Assembly: GCF_021653975.1 (NCBI RefSeq)
Contig: NZ_JAJKFK010000006.1
Location: forward strand, 186,001-250,000
Source of the DNA: Amycolatopsis sp. GM8
Lineage (GTDB): Bacteria; Actinomycetota; Actinomycetes; Mycobacteriales; Pseudonocardiaceae
Length of the DNA stretch: 64,000 nt
Direction of reading: 5' to 3'
Shown here one piece after another: positions 17,530-26,953 of this stretch. The position numbers and the translations under genes are program-made. The notes beneath the pieces were generated by a model. It did no database searches. It had not been told where the DNA came from and was given only the letters and a program-made list of their open reading frames with translations. Position 1 is the first letter of the stretch; each line of letters begins with the position of its first letter.

Positions 17530-19854
17530 GTGAGCCAGGAACTCGATTCCGGGGCGCCCGCCGACAACGCGTTGACGCACCAGGGTGCGACCAGGGCACC
17601 GTCGGCCACGCGGCGCGTCCGGGCCCGGCTCGCGCGGCGGATCACCGCCCAGCGCGCGGCTTCGGTCAAGCAGGTACTCGAACCGCTCGCCGCGATCCAC
17701 CGCGAGCTGCACCCGAACGCCGATCTCAGCCTGCTGCAGCGTGCCTACGACGTCGCCGAGGAGCTGCACCGCGACCAGCGGCGCAAGTCCGGCGACCCGT
17801 ACATCACCCATCCCCTCGCCGTCGCCACGATCCTCGCCGAGCTGGGCATGGACACCGTCACGCTGGTGGCCGCGCTGCTGCACGACACGGTGGAGGACAC
17901 CGGCTATTCGCTGGAACAGCTGGCCGAGGACTTCGGCGACAAGGTCGCCCAGCTCGTCGACGGTGTGACCAAACTGGACAAGGTCAAGCTCGGCACCGCC
18001 GCGGAGGCCGAGACCATCCGCAAGATGGTCATCGCGATGGCGCGCGACCCGCGGGTGCTCGTCATCAAGCTCGCCGACCGGCTGCACAACATGCGCACGA
18101 TGCGCTTCCTGCCGCCGGAAAAGCAGGCCCGCAAAGCGAAAGAGACCCTCGAGGTGCTCGCCCCGCTGGCGCACCGGCTCGGCATGGCCACCGTCAAATG
18201 GGAGCTGGAGGACCTCGCGTTCGCGATCCTGCAGCCCAAGAAGTACGACGAGATCGTGCGCCTGGTCGCCGACCGCGCCCCGTCGCGGGACATCTATCTG
18301 CGCAAGGTGATCGACGAGCTGAACCTGAGCCTGACCAACTCGCGGATCACCGCGAAGGTCGAGGGCAGGCCGAAGCACTACTACTCGATCAACCAGAAGA
18401 TGATCGTCCGCGGCCGCGATCTCGACGACATCCACGACCTCGTCGGCGTGCGGATCCTGGTCGAGGACGTGCGCGACTGCTACGCGGCGATGGGCGTGGT
18501 GCACGCGTTGTGGCAGCCGATGCCCGGCCGGTTCAAGGACTACATCGCGCAGCCGCGGTTCGGCGTGTACCAGTCACTGCACACCACGGTGATCGGGCCG
18601 GACGGCAAGCCGCTCGAGGTGCAGATCCGCACCTACGAGATGCACAACACCGCCGAGTACGGCATCGCGGCGCACTGGCGCTACAAGGAGACCCGCGGCA
18701 CCCACAGCAACGCGACCGCGCACGCGGTCGACATCGACGAGATGGCGTGGATGCGGCAGCTGCTCGACTGGCAGCGTGAGGCGGCGGACCCGGGGGAGTT
18801 CCTCGACTCGCTGCGCTACGAGCTCGCCGCCCGCGAGATCTTCGTGTTCACGCCCAAGGGAGACGTGGTCACGCTGCCCGTCGGCGGCACGCCGGTGGAC
18901 TTCGCCTACGCCGTGCACACCGAGGTCGGGCACCGCTGCATCGGCGCCCGCGTCAACGGCCGGCTCGTGGCGCTCGAACGCAAGCTCGAGAACGGCGACG
19001 TGGTCGAGATCTTCACGTCCAAGGCGGAGAACGCCGGGCCCAGCCGGGACTGGCTGACGTTCGCCCGCTCGCCCAAGGCGCGCGCGAAGATCCGGCAGTG
19101 GTTCGCCAAGGAGCGCCGAGACGAGGCGATCGAGGCGGGCAAAGAGGCGATCACCAAGGAGATCCGCAAGATCGGGCTGCCCATCCAGCGCCTGGTCAAC
19201 GCGGAGTCCATGGGCGCGCTCGCGGCGGAGTTGCGGCACCCGGACATCAGCTCGCTCTACGCCGCGGTCGGCGAGAGCCACACCAGCGCCAAGCACGTCG
19301 TGCAACGGCTGGTCGCGCTGATCGGCGGGGTCGAGGAGGCCGAGGAGGAACTGGCCGCCCGGTCCACCCCGTCCACCGTGCACCGGCGGCGCGGCTCGAA
19401 CGACGTGGGTGTCGTGGTCAAGGGCGCCAGCGACGTGTGGGCCAAGCTGGCGCGCTGCTGCACCCCGGTGCCCGGCGACGAGATCCTCGGCTTCGTCACG
19501 CGCGGCGGTGGCGTGAGCGTGCACCGCACCGACTGCACCAACGCCGAGGACCTGCGCAACCAGCCGGAGCGGCTGGTCGAGGTCGAGTGGGCGCCGTCGG
19601 AGAACTCGGTGTTCCTGGTGTCCATCCAGGTCGAGGCGCTCGACCGGCACCGCCTGCTGTCGGACGTGACGAAGGTGCTGGCGGACGAGAAGGTCAACAT
19701 CCTGTCCGCGTCGGTCACCACGTCACGGGACCGGGTCGCGGTGAGCCGGTTCGCGTTCGAGATGGGCGATCCGAAGCACCTCGGGCACGTGCTCAAGGTC
19801 GTCCGCGGCGTCGAGGGCGTCTACGACGTGTATCGCGTCACGTCGGCGTCCTGA
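17530..19854 (+). CDS. rel: Bifunctional (p)ppGpp synthetase/hydrolase (RelA/SpoT)
   Basis: 774 residues. HD hydrolase domain: [20 protein letters not shown] then LLHDTVEDT (His-Asp pair). Synthetase domain: [20 protein letters not shown] and [20 protein letters not shown], with [22 protein letters not shown]. Then come TGS ([28 protein letters not shown]), a zinc-finger/helical region ([16 protein letters not shown]), and a C-terminal ACT domain. The HD motif being intact means both making and breaking of the alarmone. GTG 17530 is preferred over GTG 17524 because AGGAGG at 17519-17524 overlaps the latter. A TACGCT box at 17484 may be its -10. Confidence 0.96.
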   Translation: MSQELDSGAPADNALTHQGATRAPSATRRVRARLARRITAQRAASVKQVLEPLAAIHRELHPNADLSLLQRAYDVAEELHRDQRRKSGDPYITHPLAVATILAELGMDTVTLVAALLHDTVEDTGYSLEQLAEDFGDKVAQLVDGVTKLDKVKLGTAAEAETIRKMVIAMARDPRVLVIKLADRLHNMRTMRFLPPEKQARKAKETLEVLAPLAHRLGMATVKWELEDLAFAILQPKKYDEIVRLVADRAPSRDIYLRKVIDELNLSLTNSRITAKVEGRPKHYYSINQKMIVRGRDLDDIHDLVGVRILVEDVRDCYAAMGVVHALWQPMPGRFKDYIAQPRFGVYQSLHTTVIGPDGKPLEVQIRTYEMHNTAEYGIAAHWRYKETRGTHSNATAHAVDIDEMAWMRQLLDWQREAADPGEFLDSLRYELAAREIFVFTPKGDVVTLPVGGTPVDFAYAVHTEVGHRCIGARVNGRLVALERKLENGDVVEIFTSKAENAGPSRDWLTFARSPKARAKIRQWFAKERRDEAIEAGKEAITKEIRKIGLPIQRLVNAESMGALAAELRHPDISSLYAAVGESHTSAKHVVQRLVALIGGVEEAEEELAARSTPSTVHRRRGSNDVGVVVKGASDVWAKLARCCTPVPGDEILGFVTRGGGVSVHRTDCTNAEDLRNQPERLVEVEWAPSENSVFLVSIQVEALDRHRLLSDVTKVLADEKVNILSASVTTSRDRVAVSRFAFEMGDPKHLGHVLKVVRGVEGVYDVYRVTSAS

Positions 19855-19877
19855 TCGATCCGGCTAGGGTGCCGTCT

Positions 19878-20651
19878 ATGGCATCAGGGCTGGAGTTCGC
19901 GCGGGACGGCGAGGTCGGGAAGCTGACCTTCACGCGGCCGGAGAAGAAGAACGCGATCACGCACGAGATGTGGTCGGCGATCCCGGAGTACGTCGCACGG
20001 GTCGAGTCCGATCCGGACCTGAAGGTGCTGCTGATCACCGGCGCGGGCGGGGATTTCTCGGCCGGCGCGGACATCGGCGAGTTCCGGACGCTGCGAGCGA
20101 GCGCGGACGGCGCGGCGGCCTACGACAAGGTCGTCGACGGTGCGGTTTCGGCGCTCGCCGGGATGCGGAAGCCGAGCGTGGCGATGATCCGCGGTAACTG
20201 CATCGGTGGTGGCTGCCAGGTCTCCGTCGCGTGCGATTTCCGTTTCGCCGCACCGGATTCGCGGTTCGGGATCACCCCGGCGAAGCTCGGGATCGTCTAC
20301 GACTTCCGGTCGACCCGGCAGCTCGTGTCCCTGATCGGGCCGGCGCACGCGCGGTACTTCTTGTTGTCCGGTCAGCTGATCGGCGCGGCGCGGGCGTCGG
20401 AGATCGGGTTGGTCAACGACGTCTTCGGCTCGCTGGAGGACGAGGTAGCGGCGTTCGTCGCGACCCTGTGCTCGCGCTCGCAGGCCTCGATCCGCGGCAT
20501 GAACCGGGTCATCGAGAAGATTCTGACCGGGCAAACGGAAACCGACGCCGAGATCGAGGAGATCCGGTTGGCCGCGGTGCACGGCGAGGACTACGCCGAA
20601 GGCGTCTCGGCCTTCCTGGAACGGCGCACCCCGGAGTTCCCCTACCGCTGA
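19878..20651 (+). CDS. Enoyl-CoA hydratase/isomerase (crotonase) family protein
   Basis: 257 residues with the crotonase fold: GDFSAGADIGEF forms one oxyanion-hole strand and IRGNCIGGGCQ the other. The two glutamates that perform hydration in classical enoyl-CoA hydratase are absent. GGGCE is GGGCQ (Gln114), and the PExxLG motif is TPAKLG (residues 133-138). It can still bind and polarise an acyl-CoA thioester but is unlikely to be a standard hydratase; related actinobacterial paralogues share this pattern. ATG 19878 is 23 bp after rel. A hairpin separates it from the convergent cyclophilin gene. Confidence 0.85.
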   Translation: MASGLEFARDGEVGKLTFTRPEKKNAITHEMWSAIPEYVARVESDPDLKVLLITGAGGDFSAGADIGEFRTLRASADGAAAYDKVVDGAVSALAGMRKPSVAMIRGNCIGGGCQVSVACDFRFAAPDSRFGITPAKLGIVYDFRSTRQLVSLIGPAHARYFLLSGQLIGAARASEIGLVNDVFGSLEDEVAAFVATLCSRSQASIRGMNRVIEKILTGQTETDAEIEEIRLAAVHGEDYAEGVSAFLERRTPEFPYR

Positions 20652-20656
20652 CGCGC

Positions 20657-20692
20657 GCGAGTCCCCGCTCCGCGTGCGGAACGGGGACTCGC
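20657..20692. terminator. Bidirectional hairpin between convergent genes
   Basis: GCGAGTCCCCG (20657-20667) pairs perfectly with CGGGGACTCGC (20682-20692), with a further inner TCCGC/GCGGA stem. The GCGAGTC/GACTCGC ends resemble the core of repeat family A. No T run. Confidence 0.7.
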
Positions 20693-20695
20693 GGG

Positions 20696-21559
20696 TCAGG
20701 CGGCGACGGTGGCGCCGGTGAACTTGACCGGGGTCTTCGGCGCGCCGGTGCCGTCCTGGCTCTGTGCGGCGGAAGCCGGGTCGACGCCGTCGCGGGCGAC
20801 CTTGTCCAGCGCCTGCAGCCCGGTGTCCGAAATGGACCCGAACACGGTGTAGTCCGGGTCGAGCTGCGCGTCGCCGTACACCATGAAGAACTGGCTGCCA
20901 CCACTGTTGGGCTGCGACGTCTTCGCCATCGCGAGGATGCCGCGGCCGTAGGTCAGCTGCGGGAAGGCCTCGTCCGGGATGGTGTAGCCGGGACCGCCCA
21001 TGCCGGTCCCGGTCGGGTCGCCGCACTGCAGGATCTGCAGCCCCTCGGTGCCGAGGCGGTGGCAGGAGGTGTCGGTGTAGAAGCCCTGGTTGATCAGACT
21101 CACGAAGCTGTTCACGGTGCACGGGGCGAGCGCGCGGTCCAGCGTCAGCGGGATGTCGCCGACGGTGGTCTTCAGCGTGACGTTGACGGTGCCGGTCGAC
21201 GGGACGTTCTTGCCGTCGGGCACGGTCGCCTTCTTCGCGCCCTGCTGGTCGGCCGCCGCGGCGGGGTAGTCGCACGTCGTCGGGTTCGGCAGCGGGGTGG
21301 CCCGCTTCGCCTCGGTCACCCGCTGGGTCGGGATCTGGATGGGGCTGCTCTCGGGCGCGCTCGTCGGCGACGCGGCGGGGGTCGAGCCGTCGTCGCCTCG
21401 CGTCACGAAGAACACGACCAGCCCGGCGACCACCACAACCACGCCCACGGTCGCTCCGACGCCGATGATCTTGCGCCGGCGCGCGCGCTCGGCACGGCGG
21501 ACGAGCTGCCGTTCGAGTTTGCGCTTCGCGGCCTCACGGCGTTGCTGGTTGGTCGCCAC
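20696..21559 (-). CDS. Membrane-anchored cyclophilin-type peptidyl-prolyl isomerase
   Basis: 287 residues. A Lys/Arg-rich cytoplasmic start (NQQRREAAKRKLERQLVRRA) precedes one membrane helix (IIGVGATVGVVVVVAGLVVFFV), a Pro/Ser linker, then a cyclophilin domain on the outer face: FVSLINQGFYTDTSCHRLGT, GDPTGTGMGGPGYTIPDE, GILAMAKTSQPNSGGSQFFM. It isomerises prolyl bonds of exported proteins. GTG 21559 is chosen because GGAGG lies 6 nt upstream; an upstream GTG is less likely. Location beside rel is conserved in mycobacteria. Confidence 0.92.
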   Translation of the reverse strand: MATNQQRREAAKRKLERQLVRRAERARRRKIIGVGATVGVVVVVAGLVVFFVTRGDDGSTPAASPTSAPESSPIQIPTQRVTEAKRATPLPNPTTCDYPAAAADQQGAKKATVPDGKNVPSTGTVNVTLKTTVGDIPLTLDRALAPCTVNSFVSLINQGFYTDTSCHRLGTEGLQILQCGDPTGTGMGGPGYTIPDEAFPQLTYGRGILAMAKTSQPNSGGSQFFMVYGDAQLDPDYTVFGSISDTGLQALDKVARDGVDPASAAQSQDGTGAPKTPVKFTGATVAA

Positions 21560-21650
21560 CTGCCCCCTCCAGAATCTGTTCGTCGTCACCGATCGGGTGG
21601 CGGCAGTCTATGGGCACAGCCTGTGAGAACCCCGTACAGGTCCGGTTAGG

Positions 21651-21761
21651 GTGAACGCGCCGGACTTACTGGAGGTGCTTTTCGTGCTCGTCGTCGGATT
21701 CGTCGCCGGCGTTTTCCGGGCGAATCGTTACTGGTTCGTGCCTGTGGCGGTGGCCCGGTGA
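21651..21761 (+). CDS. Possible small hydrophobic peptide, coupled to the next gene
   Basis: A 36-codon frame, MNAPDLLEVLFVLVVGFVAG then VFRANRYWFVPVAVAR, mostly one membrane helix. Its TGA overlaps the next gene's GTG (GTGA). An internal GTG at 21684 with GGAGG 8 nt upstream would give a 25-residue form. The perfect junction and hydrophobic content argue for a real microprotein, but there is no homology that I recognise. Confidence 0.4.
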   Translation: MNAPDLLEVLFVLVVGFVAGVFRANRYWFVPVAVAR

Positions 21762-22414
21762 CCGAGCCGAACACACCCGCCGCCGAACCGGAACGCCTGC
21801 CACTGCACCAGGAAGACCCCCGGCTGCGCCGCCGGCGGCTGGTGTCGGGACTGATCGGGGCCGTGCTGGTCGCGGCCGCGTTCGGCGGCATCGCCGGGCT
21901 GATCGGCGGCCAGCTGCCCGGCCTGATCGTCGCGGCGGTCGTCGCGCTGCCGCTGGTGTACGTCGTGCTGTACGCGGCGCGACGGCGCCTCTGGCTCGAA
22001 GGCAGCACGGTGCTGGTGCGCACCTGGCGCACGCGACGGGTGAGCGTCGTCGAAGCGAGCCGGATCGACCTGCTGGTGAGCGACGTGCGCGGGATGCGGA
22101 CGGTGAGCCTGCTGCTCAACGCCGGCCAGCGCGGCAAGGTCGTGAAGATCGACCTGGCGGTGTACGCGGGCACCGGCGGGCGTGAGCTGGGCGTGCTGGC
22201 GTTGCGCAGGCTGGCGAACGCGCTGATGAACAACATCGAGGCCAACGGCATGGTCTTCTCGGAACTGCTGGTCGCGCAACTGAAGTCCGAGGCCCGCGGG
22301 GACGGTGCGGCCGACCGCCCGCTCTACCGGCTCGCCTCGGCGGCCCCGGCGGGCCGGCTGGCGCAACGGTTCACGATGGACGCCGTCAGCCGGTTCGTCG
22401 CGCACCTCGACTGA
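21758..22414 (+). CDS. Two-helix membrane protein with a PH-like domain, unknown function
   Basis: 218 residues. A charged N-terminus (PLHQEDPRLRRRRL) precedes two membrane helices (LVSGLIGAVLVAAAFGGIAGLIGG and LPGLIVAAVVALPLVYVVLYAA). Then follows a beta-rich cytoplasmic part (RRLWLEGSTVLVRTWRTRRVSVVEASRIDLLVSDVRGMRTVSLLLN) resembling bacterial PH-like domains, and a helical end. GTG 21758 overlaps the preceding small ORF. Function unknown. Confidence 0.75.
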   Translation: MTEPNTPAAEPERLPLHQEDPRLRRRRLVSGLIGAVLVAAAFGGIAGLIGGQLPGLIVAAVVALPLVYVVLYAARRRLWLEGSTVLVRTWRTRRVSVVEASRIDLLVSDVRGMRTVSLLLNAGQRGKVVKIDLAVYAGTGGRELGVLALRRLANALMNNIEANGMVFSELLVAQLKSEARGDGAADRPLYRLASAAPAGRLAQRFTMDAVSRFVAHLD

Positions 22415-22432
22415 CGCGCCGGGCCGGGATCG

Positions 22433-22732
22433 TCAGCCGGGCGTGGCGGCGCGGCGAGGATCCCGGCGCCGCGCCGGGCTGATCGCGGCGTCGGCCTCCC
22501 GGGACGGCGCGGCCGCCAGCCGGCGTTCGATCTCCGCCAGCTGGTCCCGGACCTTCTCGAGCTGGTACACGACCTCCGGCAGTTCTTGCGCGGCGAAGGT
22601 GGCGAGCCGTTCGATCTGCTTCACCGTGTCCCCGAGATCGGTCAGCACGATCGTCAGCCGGGGCAGGCTCTGCACGGCCTTGAACATGGTCCGGGCGACG
22701 CGGGACAGCCGGCGCGGCAGTGCGAGATCCAT
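22433..22732 (-). CDS. Small coiled-coil protein downstream of yibE/F-like gene
   Basis: 99 residues, mostly helical: an amphipathic N-terminus (MDLALPRRLSRVARTMFKAV) and heptad-like LTDLGDTVKQIERLATFAAQ and VVYQLEKVRDQLAEIERRLA, with a basic tail. ATG 22732 has AGGAGG 9 nt upstream. It follows the YibE/F-like gene by 37 bp, so the two are probably co-transcribed. No family recognised. Confidence 0.7.
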   Translation of the reverse strand: MDLALPRRLSRVARTMFKAVQSLPRLTIVLTDLGDTVKQIERLATFAAQELPEVVYQLEKVRDQLAEIERRLAAAPSREADAAISPARRRDPRRAATPG

Positions 22733-22769
22733 CGCGAGATCCCTCCTGTTCGCTTCCGGACTTCGTACC

Positions 22770-24176
22770 TCACGATTCCCGTTGCGGCGACACCGGGGCC
22801 TTGACCTGTGGCTTGCGTGTACTCCTGTGACTCCTGTGGTCACTGGGAACGGTTTCGCGGCTCGCGATGAGGGCCGCGACGATCGTGGTCACCGGGACGG
22901 CGGCGACGATACCGACGCTGCCGGCCAGCGTGCGGACGATCTCCTCAGCGATGTCCTGCGAGCCGAGGATCGCACCGAGCCCGATGCCGGAGAGCGACGA
23001 GTAGAGCAGCACCGGCAGCGCCGCGCCGGCATAGGCCATGACGAGCGTGTTGACCGCCGAGCCCACGTGGTCCCTGCCGATCCGCAGGCCCGCCCGGTAC
23101 AGCTCCTGCCAGCCGAGGTCCGGGTTCGCCCGGCGCAGCTCCCAGACGGCGCTCGTCTGCGTCACGGTCACGTCGTCGAGCACCCCGAGGGCGCCGATCA
23201 CGATCCCGGCGAGCAGCAGGCCCCGCGCGTCGATGCCGTGGCCGAGCGAACCGATGAGGTTGGACGTGCTGTCGTCGAGCCCGGTCAGCGAGGCCGCGGC
23301 GGAGAAGACCACCGACAGCAGGCCGATGAGCGCGAGGCTGACCATCGTGCCGAGCACCGCGACCGAGGTCCGCGCGGACAGCCCGTGCGTCACGTACAGC
23401 GCGATGAACATGATCACCCCTGACCCGGTGATCGCCACCAGCAACGGGTCCTCGCCGGCCAGGATCGCGGGCAGCACGAACAGCACCAGTACGACGAAGC
23501 TCATCACCAGCGCGCCGAGCGCGGCCAGGCCCTGCCAGCGCCCGAGCACCACCACGGCGATCGCGAACAGCGCGGCCAGCAGCGCGAGCGGCAGGCCCCG
23601 CTGGAAGTCGACGATCTGGTAGGAGTTCGAGTCCTTCGTGTCGCCGCCGTTGTAGGCCAGCACCACCTTGTCCCCGGCGCTGAACCGTGGCGTGCTGGGC
23701 TCGATCGGCACGATGAGCTTGATGGAACGCCCGGCCGCGGCACCGTCGGTGAGCTGGACGTCCGTGGTCAGGCAGGGTTTCTGGTCCGGCTCGTCCGGCG
23801 TGCCCTGGTCGCCGACGTGCACCTGGCCGGGCGCGAGGCACGGGCCGCTCAGCGCGGTCGTGATGGTGCCGTGCACCGGCTGGCCCTGCTGGTAGCTGGC
23901 GGTGGGCTTCGCCGTGCCCCACGGGTACAGCACGAGCAGGCCGGCCAGCGCGGCGACGGCGATCGGCGCCAGCAGCCAGATCAGCAGCAGGCGCACCCGG
24001 CGGGACGCGGGCGCCGCCGGGCCGTGGCCGTGGCCGTGCCCGTGTCCGTGTCCGGTGGGCGCACGTCGCCGTGCGGGCGGATTCGCCTTCGGCGCGGGCT
24101 TGCGGGCGCGCGGCGGGTCGTCCGTGATCCGGCGGATCGGGCCGGTTTCGGCGTCGGAAAGGTCGTCACGTGCCAC
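22770..24176 (-). CDS. YibE/F family polytopic membrane protein
   Basis: 468 residues. A cytoplasmic N-terminus contains GHGHGHGHGHG (about residues 43-53), a likely metal-binding run. TM1 is LLIWLLAPIAVAALAGLLVLY, followed by an OB-like extracytoplasmic part with a Cys pair (GPCLAPGQ, KPCLTTD) and then a cluster of about seven helices with the YibE/F core GALGVLDDVTVTQTSAVWEL and GSAVNTLVMAYAGAALPVLL. The transported substrate of the family is unknown. GTG 24176 start. Divergent from the SsgA-like gene. Confidence 0.88.
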   Translation of the reverse strand: MARDDLSDAETGPIRRITDDPPRARKPAPKANPPARRRAPTGHGHGHGHGHGPAAPASRRVRLLLIWLLAPIAVAALAGLLVLYPWGTAKPTASYQQGQPVHGTITTALSGPCLAPGQVHVGDQGTPDEPDQKPCLTTDVQLTDGAAAGRSIKLIVPIEPSTPRFSAGDKVVLAYNGGDTKDSNSYQIVDFQRGLPLALLAALFAIAVVVLGRWQGLAALGALVMSFVVLVLFVLPAILAGEDPLLVAITGSGVIMFIALYVTHGLSARTSVAVLGTMVSLALIGLLSVVFSAAASLTGLDDSTSNLIGSLGHGIDARGLLLAGIVIGALGVLDDVTVTQTSAVWELRRANPDLGWQELYRAGLRIGRDHVGSAVNTLVMAYAGAALPVLLYSSLSGIGLGAILGSQDIAEEIVRTLAGSVGIVAAVPVTTIVAALIASRETVPSDHRSHRSTRKPQVKAPVSPQRES

Positions 24177-24313
24177 CGCGCTATCGTGCCCATCGTTTCC
24201 GGCCCGCCCGCCGCCGGGTCGGGCGCGTGCGAACTTGTGACCGGAATCCGCGTAACGTCACGGACCTTCGGGCGTCTTCTCGCTGAAAGGTGAAGTAGCA
24301 GGGGAGGACAGCC

Positions 24314-24718
24314 GTGCACACCGACCTCGTGGAACAGCACCAGTTCGTGACCCTCAACGGATTTGGCACCCCCGTGTTCTCGCGGTGGACCTATGTCGCC
24401 GGCGACCCCTATGTCGTCACCCTCGCCTTCCGCACGCAGCGCGGCGAGTGGATCGACTGGAGTTTCGCCAGGGACCTGCTCATCGAAGGGCTCGAGGTGC
24501 CCGCCGGGCTCGGCGACGTGCGCGTCCGCCCGGACCTCGCGTTCACCGACGAGATCCTGGTGATCGAGCTGGAATCGCCGGACGGGTACGCCATCGTCGA
24601 GATCCGCCGCCGGGACGTCGAGAAGTTCGTCGACGCCACCTGCCAGGTCGTGGCACCCGGCACCGAGACCGAACTGCTCGACATCGACGCGTTCATCGCC
24701 CAGATCATCGAGGTCTGA
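24314..24718 (+). CDS. SsgA family sporulation/cell division regulator
   Basis: 134 residues covering the whole SsgA-like protein (SALP) fold: YVAGDPYVVTLAFRTQRGEW, WSFARDLLIEGLEVPAGLGDVRVRP and ELESPDGYAIVEIRRRDVEKFV are the family's core. SALPs guide FtsZ placement and septum formation in actinomycetes; SsgB is the common ancestor form, and this sequence is about SsgB length. GTG 24314 has GGGGAGG upstream. It is convergent with a class A PBP gene and divergent from yibE/F; a septal cell-wall link is plausible but inferred. Confidence 0.9.
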   Translation: MHTDLVEQHQFVTLNGFGTPVFSRWTYVAGDPYVVTLAFRTQRGEWIDWSFARDLLIEGLEVPAGLGDVRVRPDLAFTDEILVIELESPDGYAIVEIRRRDVEKFVDATCQVVAPGTETELLDIDAFIAQIIEV

Positions 24719-24725
24719 CCGGAGC

Positions 24726-26825
24726 TCAGCGGGCGTTGAGATACGCCGGGTCCGGCTGCGGGATCCCGGTGTCCGGCTTGCCGGCGAGCAGCTGGCTGAA
24801 CGCGTGGAAGTACGGCGGCGCGGCCACCGTGCCACCGAACGCGCCGTGCCCGCAGCTGCCGAGGTGCACCGGGGTGCCGGGGCAGATCTCGGCGGGGTGC
24901 GGGCCGTCGGCGAACACCATGGACGACACGGCGTAGTTGTCGACCCCGCCGACGAACGCGACCGACTCGCTCTGCTGCGTCGTCCCGGTCTTGCCGATGT
25001 CCTGGTGCCCCCAGCCCGCCGCGCGGGCCGCCTGCGCCGAGGTGCCGGTGATGGTGTCCTGGCTCAGGCCGGCTTCGAGGCTGTTCGCCAGGCCCGGCGG
25101 CACGACCTGCTCGCAGCCCTGCTGCTTGACCGGCACCGGCTTGCCGAACCGGTCGGTGACCGACAGGATCGGGTTCGGCGGGCACCACATGCCCCCGCTC
25201 ATCAGCGTCGCAGACACGTTCGCCATTTCCAGCGGGCTCACCGGGCTGTCGCCCAGTGTGAAGGACAGCTTGTTCTGGAAGTACTGCGACTGCGGCTCGT
25301 TGTACTGCGTGCTCGACGATTTCGGGTCCGGCGTGGCGCCGGCATCGTTGGTGTTGAGCGTGTTCCGCAGCCCCAGCCGGCGCGCCATGTCGAGCACCGC
25401 CGGCAGGCCGACCTCCTGCTCCAGGTTGACGAAGGCGACGTTCGGCGAGGTGGCGAGCCCGTCGCGCAATGAGATCGGGTCGCCGTAGGTCCCGTCGTTC
25501 TGGATGCAGTACGGCGGGGTGTACCGGTTCGCGCCGGGCTGGGTGAAGCACTGCCCGCCGGGGTTCGGCAGGGGAGTGTCGAGCCCCGCCTTGCCGGCCT
25601 CCAGCGCCGCCGCCGAGGTGAAGATCTTGAACGACGAACCGGCGCCGAACACGTTGCCGGCGCCCGAAACGATGTTCGTCGACGTCTCGCCCTGCGCGGG
25701 ATCCGTGCCGTAGTTCCGGTTCGCGACCATGGCGAGCACCTCGTGGGTGTTCTGGCCCGGCGAGATCACCGCGAAGGTGTTCGCGACCCCGTCCTGGGTG
25801 GTCGGCACGTTGGCGTCGACCGCGTTCTTGACGGTCTGGCTGACCACCGGGTCCATCGTGGTCCTGATCGTGTAGCCGCCGGTCTCCAGCCGGTCGGCGC
25901 TGAACCCGGCCTGCTGCAGGTAGCTTTCCGCGTAGGCACAGAAGAATCCGGCGTCCGCGGGCGCGCCGAGGCAGCTGCTCGACGGGATGTCCGGACCATT
26001 GTCGACCACGCCGAGCGGGCTCGCCTCGGCGATCGCGGCGTCCGGCGCGGCGAGCATCCGGTTGGTCACCATGTCGTCGATGACCGTGTTGCGCCGTTGC
26101 AGTGCCTGCTGCGGATGCGTGTACGGGTTGTACAGGTTCGGGTTGTTCACCATGCCCGCGAGCAGCGCCGCCTGCTGCACGTTCAGCTTGTCCGGCGTGG
26201 TGTGGAAGTACGCCTGCGCGGCGGCGCCGACGCCGTAGACGTTCCCGGCGAACTCGACCACGTCCAGGTAGCCGGTGATGATGTCCTGTTTGGACTGAGT
26301 CTGGCCCAGCTGTACCGCGATCTTCGCCTCGCGCAGCTTGCGCGCGAGGGTGTCCGCGCGGTCGGAGAACTGGGCCGCCTTGTTCGTCCGGTCCACGACG
26401 TTGATCAGGTAGTTCTTCACGTACTGCTGGGTGATCGTCGACCCGCCCTGGGTGCTGCCACCCGAGCTGTCGTGCAGCGCCGCGCGCACCATGCCCTTCG
26501 GGTCCACGCCGCCCTCGCTCCAGAACCGGCGGTCCTCCACCGACACGATCGCGGCGGTCATCGTCGGCGCGATCTGGTCATACGTGACGGGAAGCCGGTA
26601 TTGGTCGAAAAGCGTCGCGATCGGGTTGCCGGCCCGGTCGGTGACCGTGGTGACGAGCGGCTGCTCGCTCGTGGCCAGCGAGGCGGAGATCGAGTCGACC
26701 GAGTCGCTCACCTGGTTCGACAGGACGCCGGCGCCCATCGCGATCGGCGCCAGCACACCGGCCACCAGCACACCGGCGAGCGCGCACGAACCGAGGAATC
26801 TGGGCACATTACGGGAAAGCTGCAC
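24726..26825 (-). CDS. Class A penicillin-binding protein (glycosyltransferase/transpeptidase)
   Basis: 699 residues. TM helix at 10-33; GT51 domain with AAIVSVEDRRFWSEGGVDPKG (catalytic Glu97) and GGSTITQQYVKNYL; transpeptidase domain with SSFK (Ser397, Lys400), an SPN motif (about residue 463) and KTGT (about 625). It both polymerises glycan and crosslinks peptides on the outer face of the membrane. There is no PASTA domain; the end is short. GTG 26825 start. Divergent from sthA across a 128-bp AT-richer gap. Confidence 0.95.
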   Translation of the reverse strand: MQLSRNVPRFLGSCALAGVLVAGVLAPIAMGAGVLSNQVSDSVDSISASLATSEQPLVTTVTDRAGNPIATLFDQYRLPVTYDQIAPTMTAAIVSVEDRRFWSEGGVDPKGMVRAALHDSSGGSTQGGSTITQQYVKNYLINVVDRTNKAAQFSDRADTLARKLREAKIAVQLGQTQSKQDIITGYLDVVEFAGNVYGVGAAAQAYFHTTPDKLNVQQAALLAGMVNNPNLYNPYTHPQQALQRRNTVIDDMVTNRMLAAPDAAIAEASPLGVVDNGPDIPSSSCLGAPADAGFFCAYAESYLQQAGFSADRLETGGYTIRTTMDPVVSQTVKNAVDANVPTTQDGVANTFAVISPGQNTHEVLAMVANRNYGTDPAQGETSTNIVSGAGNVFGAGSSFKIFTSAAALEAGKAGLDTPLPNPGGQCFTQPGANRYTPPYCIQNDGTYGDPISLRDGLATSPNVAFVNLEQEVGLPAVLDMARRLGLRNTLNTNDAGATPDPKSSSTQYNEPQSQYFQNKLSFTLGDSPVSPLEMANVSATLMSGGMWCPPNPILSVTDRFGKPVPVKQQGCEQVVPPGLANSLEAGLSQDTITGTSAQAARAAGWGHQDIGKTGTTQQSESVAFVGGVDNYAVSSMVFADGPHPAEICPGTPVHLGSCGHGAFGGTVAAPPYFHAFSQLLAGKPDTGIPQPDPAYLNAR

Positions 26826-26878
26826 CCAGCCGACGATAGTCAGTATTCGGTGAGACCACTGTTGTGGGTTTTCCCATT

Positions 26879-26891
26879 ACCATTCGATGGT
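26879..26891. promoter_or_regulatory. Short palindrome in the PBP/sthA intergenic gap
   Basis: ACCAT-TCG-ATGGT, a perfect 5-bp-arm inverted repeat in an AT-rich stretch between divergent starts. A possible operator; no regulator can be assigned. Confidence 0.25.
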
Positions 26892-26953
26892 TTTCCTTTG
26901 AATTTCCGACGGAAAGGCTTGCGCGGTCACCCTCGGATGGCCAGGCTGGGCGC

